Assembly (NCBI RefSeq): GCF_019218755.1
Contig: NZ_JAHUWZ010000011.1
Span: forward strand, 1 to 64,000
Reading direction: 5' to 3'
Origin: Acidovorax sp. sif1233
Lineage (GTDB): Bacteria > Pseudomonadota > Gammaproteobacteria > Burkholderiales > Burkholderiaceae_C
Length of the DNA stretch: 64,000 nucleotides
Made by a program: the position numbers and the translations under genes. This document shows positions 61,827-64,000 of the stretch, one piece after another. The stretch's first letter is position 1. Every line of letters begins with the position of its first letter. A model generated the notes under the pieces. It searched no databases and was not told the origin of the DNA. It saw only the letters and a program-made list of their open reading frames with translations.

Positions 61827-62759
61827 TCAGGCGTATTCAAGCCTTGCTCGTTTGATACTCCACTCAGGGAGATCGATCACCTCTTCTTCACAGAATGGCT
61901 GTGGTTGATAGCCTGGCCAGCTATCGTTCTTGCTGCACCACTCCAGCAACTGGAGAGCCATCCGGTACTTCCGGCGCCCTACCTCGATGCTTTCCTGGCC
62001 CATTCGGTAGAGCGCGACACTGTGTGGCGCAGCTGACTCGACCGTCAAGAAATAGAACGGTACTTCGCGTCCAATCGCGAGCTTCACTGCGTCCGTGTAG
62101 AACGCAGCTTGCAGGTCGTAACCGTAGTCATCAAGGGATCTGCGAAATGCTGCCTTCGAGGCGTCTGCGGTGGTCTTGAGGTCAATGATCGCGACAATTT
62201 GCCCGTTCTCATCAACCACTACCATGTCGCAACGAATACGGCACATGATGCCGGTGTCTTCGTCGCTCCAAAAGTAGCTTTTTTCTGTGACCGACTGGAT
62301 GCGCAACGATGTTGCTTTGACGTGCTCACCGATCTTTTTCAAGATCGCCTGAACCGCGTGCATGTCATCCGAGTCCAGCAGGACTTTGCCCTGAGCTGCC
62401 TTTTCGTACTCCTCGGCTTTAAGCTTGCCTTCCTTGGTGCGCTTATCGATCTTCGGGACCTCCATGTAGGCATCCTTGAATCGTTCTGGCTCCAGGTATG
62501 CGCAGTGAAGCGCGGTCCCGAACTTCAGGGTGTCAGTCTCCTTGAAAGGAGCTGTCATGTAGTGCTTGAAGTGCTCAGGCGAACGAAGAATTCGTACCAG
62601 GCCAGAGTGGCCGACGATCCCTTTGTCCGCGTGATACTCCTCCGCTGAGATGTCGATGAAAACATCAACCTCTCGCATGGCGACAGCGCCTGTGCTGGCA
62701 GTCGCAATGGCTGGGAGCCTGTCAGCCTGGAGGCCGACAAATCCATCAACTTCCTTCAT
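61827..62759 (-). CDS. RecE/YqaJ-like PD-(D/E)XK exonuclease
   Basis: 310 residues. Conserved exonuclease parts: GTALHCAYLEPERF, then RCDMVVVDENGQIVAIIDLKTT (D...DLK of PD-(D/E)XK) and QAAFYTDAVKLA. Works with RecT in two-component annealing recombination. Leader 62760-62820 carries the TTGG-TCTCC/GGAGA-CCAA stem, which covaries relative to GGTG/CACC leaders. 92 bp upstream of RecT in the same direction. Confidence 0.9.
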   Translation of the reverse strand: MKEVDGFVGLQADRLPAIATASTGAVAMREVDVFIDISAEEYHADKGIVGHSGLVRILRSPEHFKHYMTAPFKETDTLKFGTALHCAYLEPERFKDAYMEVPKIDKRTKEGKLKAEEYEKAAQGKVLLDSDDMHAVQAILKKIGEHVKATSLRIQSVTEKSYFWSDEDTGIMCRIRCDMVVVDENGQIVAIIDLKTTADASKAAFRRSLDDYGYDLQAAFYTDAVKLAIGREVPFYFLTVESAAPHSVALYRMGQESIEVGRRKYRMALQLLEWCSKNDSWPGYQPQPFCEEEVIDLPEWSIKRARLEYA

Positions 62760-62820
62760 TGGAATCTCCTATTAACGGAGACACCAATCCCCTGCGGAAC
62801 TGGCGTCCCGCGAGGGTTAA
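62760..62820 (-). promoter_or_regulatory. Translation leader, covarying TTGG/CCAA clamp
   Basis: Stem 62759-62787: TTGG..TCTCC paired with GGAGA..CCAA. The equivalent pairs in other leaders read GGTG/CACC, so both sides changed together. Distal stem CCC, CGCGGGAC, loop, GTTCCGC, GGG. Confidence 0.8.
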
Positions 62821-62859
62821 AAAGTCACTTTCGTGACGGCATTGCTATTCGCTTGAAGC

Positions 62860-62973
62860 GGGTCAGCTAACCCATCGACTCTCCCCGATTACCAGGAAGG
62901 GTGGAAATCTTTCAGATGCACTCTGTACGCAATGCATTTGAAAGACCCCGCCATTGAGTTAACAACGGCGGGC
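62860..62973 (-). promoter_or_regulatory. Composite terminator / promoter-like module U
   Basis: Terminator CCCGCCGTTG/CAATGGCGGG at 62947-62973, arms CTTTCA/TGAAAG (62909-62944), GGTAAT (ATTACC 62888-62893), mini-hairpin GGGT-TAGCTG-ACCC at 62860-62873. Confidence 0.7.
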
Positions 62974-62977
62974 TCTC

Positions 62978-63145
62978 TCAAGCGGTCTTTTTTGCCACCA
63001 TGCCCGCAGAACGCAGCGCATTGCGCACCATCGTTCGCGTTTGGGCAGACACGCGGTCTGGCTCCTGGCGCAATTGATTGTGCAGGTTGCCTGCATCTCG
63101 GAAGGGAATGGCATTAAGAACTCGCTGAAGTGTTTGATTGCTCAT
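62978..63145 (-). CDS. Small unknown protein, 55 aa
   Basis: Starts MSNQTLQRVLNAIPFRDAGN; basic, helical (SAQTRTMVRNALRSAGMVAKK). Terminator of module U follows 4 bp after its stop. Function unknown. Confidence 0.5.
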   Translation of the reverse strand: MSNQTLQRVLNAIPFRDAGNLHNQLRQEPDRVSAQTRTMVRNALRSAGMVAKKTA

Positions 63146-63160
63146 GTCTATCCCCTTGGC

Positions 63161-63250
63161 TCAACCCCAGACACGACGCTTTGCAGCGATTACGTGCTTG
63201 GAAATCAATACACCGGTGAAGACACAGACGGACAAAACAGCAAAACTCAT
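63161..63250 (-). CDS. Small single-pass membrane protein, 29 aa
   Basis: Starts MSFAVLSVCVFTGVLISKHV, a short membrane helix with a basic end (AAKRRVWG). 15 bp before the 55-aa gene. Low but consistent support from position. Confidence 0.45.
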   Translation of the reverse strand: MSFAVLSVCVFTGVLISKHVIAAKRRVWG

Positions 63251-63316
63251 GATGGCTCCTTCGGCAGGTTGTTGAAACCTGCGAAGTGCTCACATGACAT
63301 GAAATGTCCGTGGCAC

Positions 63317-63361
63317 CCCGCAGGCCAAAGGGCTCTCGGAGAAAGCAATTTGGCCTGCGGG
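63317..63361 (-). promoter_or_regulatory. 13-bp perfect inverted repeat
   Basis: CCCGCAGGCCAAA and TTTGGCCTGCGGG arms, 19-nt loop; sits where the palindrome of the usual module would be, with a G+C-rich version. A terminator stem CCCCCAAC/GTTGGGGG lies at 63386-63405. Confidence 0.6.
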
Positions 63362-63418
63362 ATGAACCACAAACGGCTTCAGCCCCCCAACGTGAGTTGG
63401 GGGACTGAAACGGATTAC

Positions 63419-63511
63419 TTACTGAAGACGGCTCAGCTCAGCCAGGGCTGTGACGAAACCAGTCTTGTAAAGAACGCCAGCAACAGCAGCACATGCAAAA
63501 ACAACGATCAT
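63419..63511 (-). CDS. Small single-pass membrane protein, 30 aa
   Basis: Starts MIVVFACAAVAGVLYKTGFV. Full two-hairpin leader at 63512-63580, with perfect CCTTGGGA/TCCCAAGG stem, so translation is likely. Function unknown. Confidence 0.5.
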   Translation of the reverse strand: MIVVFACAAVAGVLYKTGFVTALAELSRLQ

Positions 63512-63721
63512 GGTGAACTCCAAAGTTGTCCTTGGGCACACCAATCCCCCTTGGGAGTTGTGTATCCCAAGGATGTTGAAAACCTCACTTTCGTGAGGCA
63601 CTTGCACTGCACAGCCGTTGAGGCTGAACAATGTTCTGCACACGCAATCAAGCACCAATACCACTACGGCATCAGAGTTCATTGAGTGTGAAAAACGGCC
63701 CGCATCGCGCGGGGCGGAAAG

Positions 63722-63739
63722 AAAAGCCCTTTCGGGGTC
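63722..63739 (-). terminator. Probable terminator
   Basis: CCCCGAAAGGGC followed on the minus strand by TTTTCTTT; 8 bp after the 49-codon frame at 63747-63896. Confidence 0.6.
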
Positions 63740-63746
63740 GATTCCT

Positions 63747-63896
63747 TCAGAAATGCCAATACGGCACAGATTGCAGCGGGTTGCCCAGCTCAGCCCCAAC
63801 GGGGAAGAGTTCAGGTCTTACACGGGCGCCCAATCCAACTGCAATGACCCGCAGTGTGGGGGTTGGGAGCTTCGCTCCAATCAGATGCTTTGGCAT
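63747..63896 (-). CDS. Possible 49-aa protein
   Basis: Starts MPKHLIGAKLPTPTLRVIAV; a terminator follows its stop at once, but the ribosome site is weak. The rest of 63900-64000 holds no clear gene. Confidence 0.35.
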   Translation of the reverse strand: MPKHLIGAKLPTPTLRVIAVGLGARVRPELFPVGAELGNPLQSVPYWHF

Positions 63897-64000
63897 CTAG
63901 GGAACGCGCAAGGCGTTCAAAAAAAAGTTCACAGAACAGCCTAAGCTGACTGGTTGCGCACGCAGCACAACTACTGGTTGAGAAAAGAGGACCAGCTCCG

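Noticed and set aside
60862..61908. Long plus-strand frame (348 codons) opposite recT
   Set aside because: Antisense to the RecT motifs, and protein composition looks random.
24935..62820. CRISPR array from the recurring hairpins
   Set aside because: The repeats vary in sequence and stand one per gene; no constant repeat or spacer pattern.
334..62973. IS-type or REP-like mobile repeats
   Set aside because: The elements are always oriented with transcription and placed between stop and start codons; their stems vary, which fits regulation better than mobile copies.
1..64000. tRNA or rRNA genes
   Set aside because: No cloverleaf or rRNA-like sequence noticed on either strand by eye; a tRNAscan run would be decisive.

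Overview
The window reads as one stretch of a large extrachromosomal or integrated element (megaplasmid, phage-plasmid or prophage-like ICE) of a betaproteobacterium. Comamonadaceae-like codon use, a TrfB/KorA-type regulator and the style of the small plasmid proteins point that way, but no housekeeping gene fixes the host. Almost every gene is on the minus strand. No virion, conjugation or ribosomal genes, tRNAs or rRNAs were seen.

Layout. (1) 0.1-7.1 kb: zeta-type kinase toxin with an unrecognised partner, a DUF4942 adenine methyltransferase and several unknown genes. (2) 7.3-24.0 kb: a block of different style. It holds a two-gene TelA-like operon with a membrane protein, a run of very small genes, a TrfB-like regulator beside a tyrosine recombinase, large unknown proteins, the only convincing plus-strand gene (CoiA-like nuclease) and a HigBA-type toxin-antitoxin pair. 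(3) 24.0-36.1 kb: mostly unknown genes, plus thymidine kinase and a DpdA-like (TGT-fold) DNA-modification protein. (4) 36.2-45 kb: ParB-like protein, m5C methyltransferase, N4/N6-type methyltransferase, PAPS-reductase-family PP-loop enzyme and three small paralogues. (5) 45-54 kb: a 1625-residue methylase-helicase (DarB-like arrangement) and an ArdC-like antirestriction metalloprotein. (6) 54-63.5 kb: class II ribonucleotide reductase, Toprim primase, SSB, RecT and a RecE/YqaJ-like exonuclease, then very small membrane proteins. Together these make a DNA replication, recombination, nucleotide supply, DNA modification and antirestriction module.

The main discovery is not a protein. In regions 1 and 3-6 (not in 7.3-24 kb) the intergenic DNA is built from two repeated, co-varying, structured elements. 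The first is a translation leader of two hairpins before about 45 start codons. The distal hairpin has the form AACCC-NN-CGGGG-loop-CCCCG-NN-GGG. The proximal hairpin pairs the Shine-Dalgarno GGAGA with an upstream TCTCC, and the flanking stem bases change together from gene to gene. The second is a composite terminator-promoter-like module in about 21 gaps. In order it has a terminator whose U-tract is the first arm (CTTTCC) of an imperfect palindrome, the second arm GGAAAG, about 17 bp, a CGTAAT hexamer, about 13 bp, and a mini-hairpin with a variable 4-bp stem and a loop usually containing GCTG or ACTG. Spacing is kept while stems vary, so structure is under selection. This looks like an element-wide gene-expression system with its own promoter and translation logic, possibly undescribed.

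The 7.3-24 kb block lacks both elements and has a recombinase near its middle, so it is probably a later acquisition or a separately regulated module.
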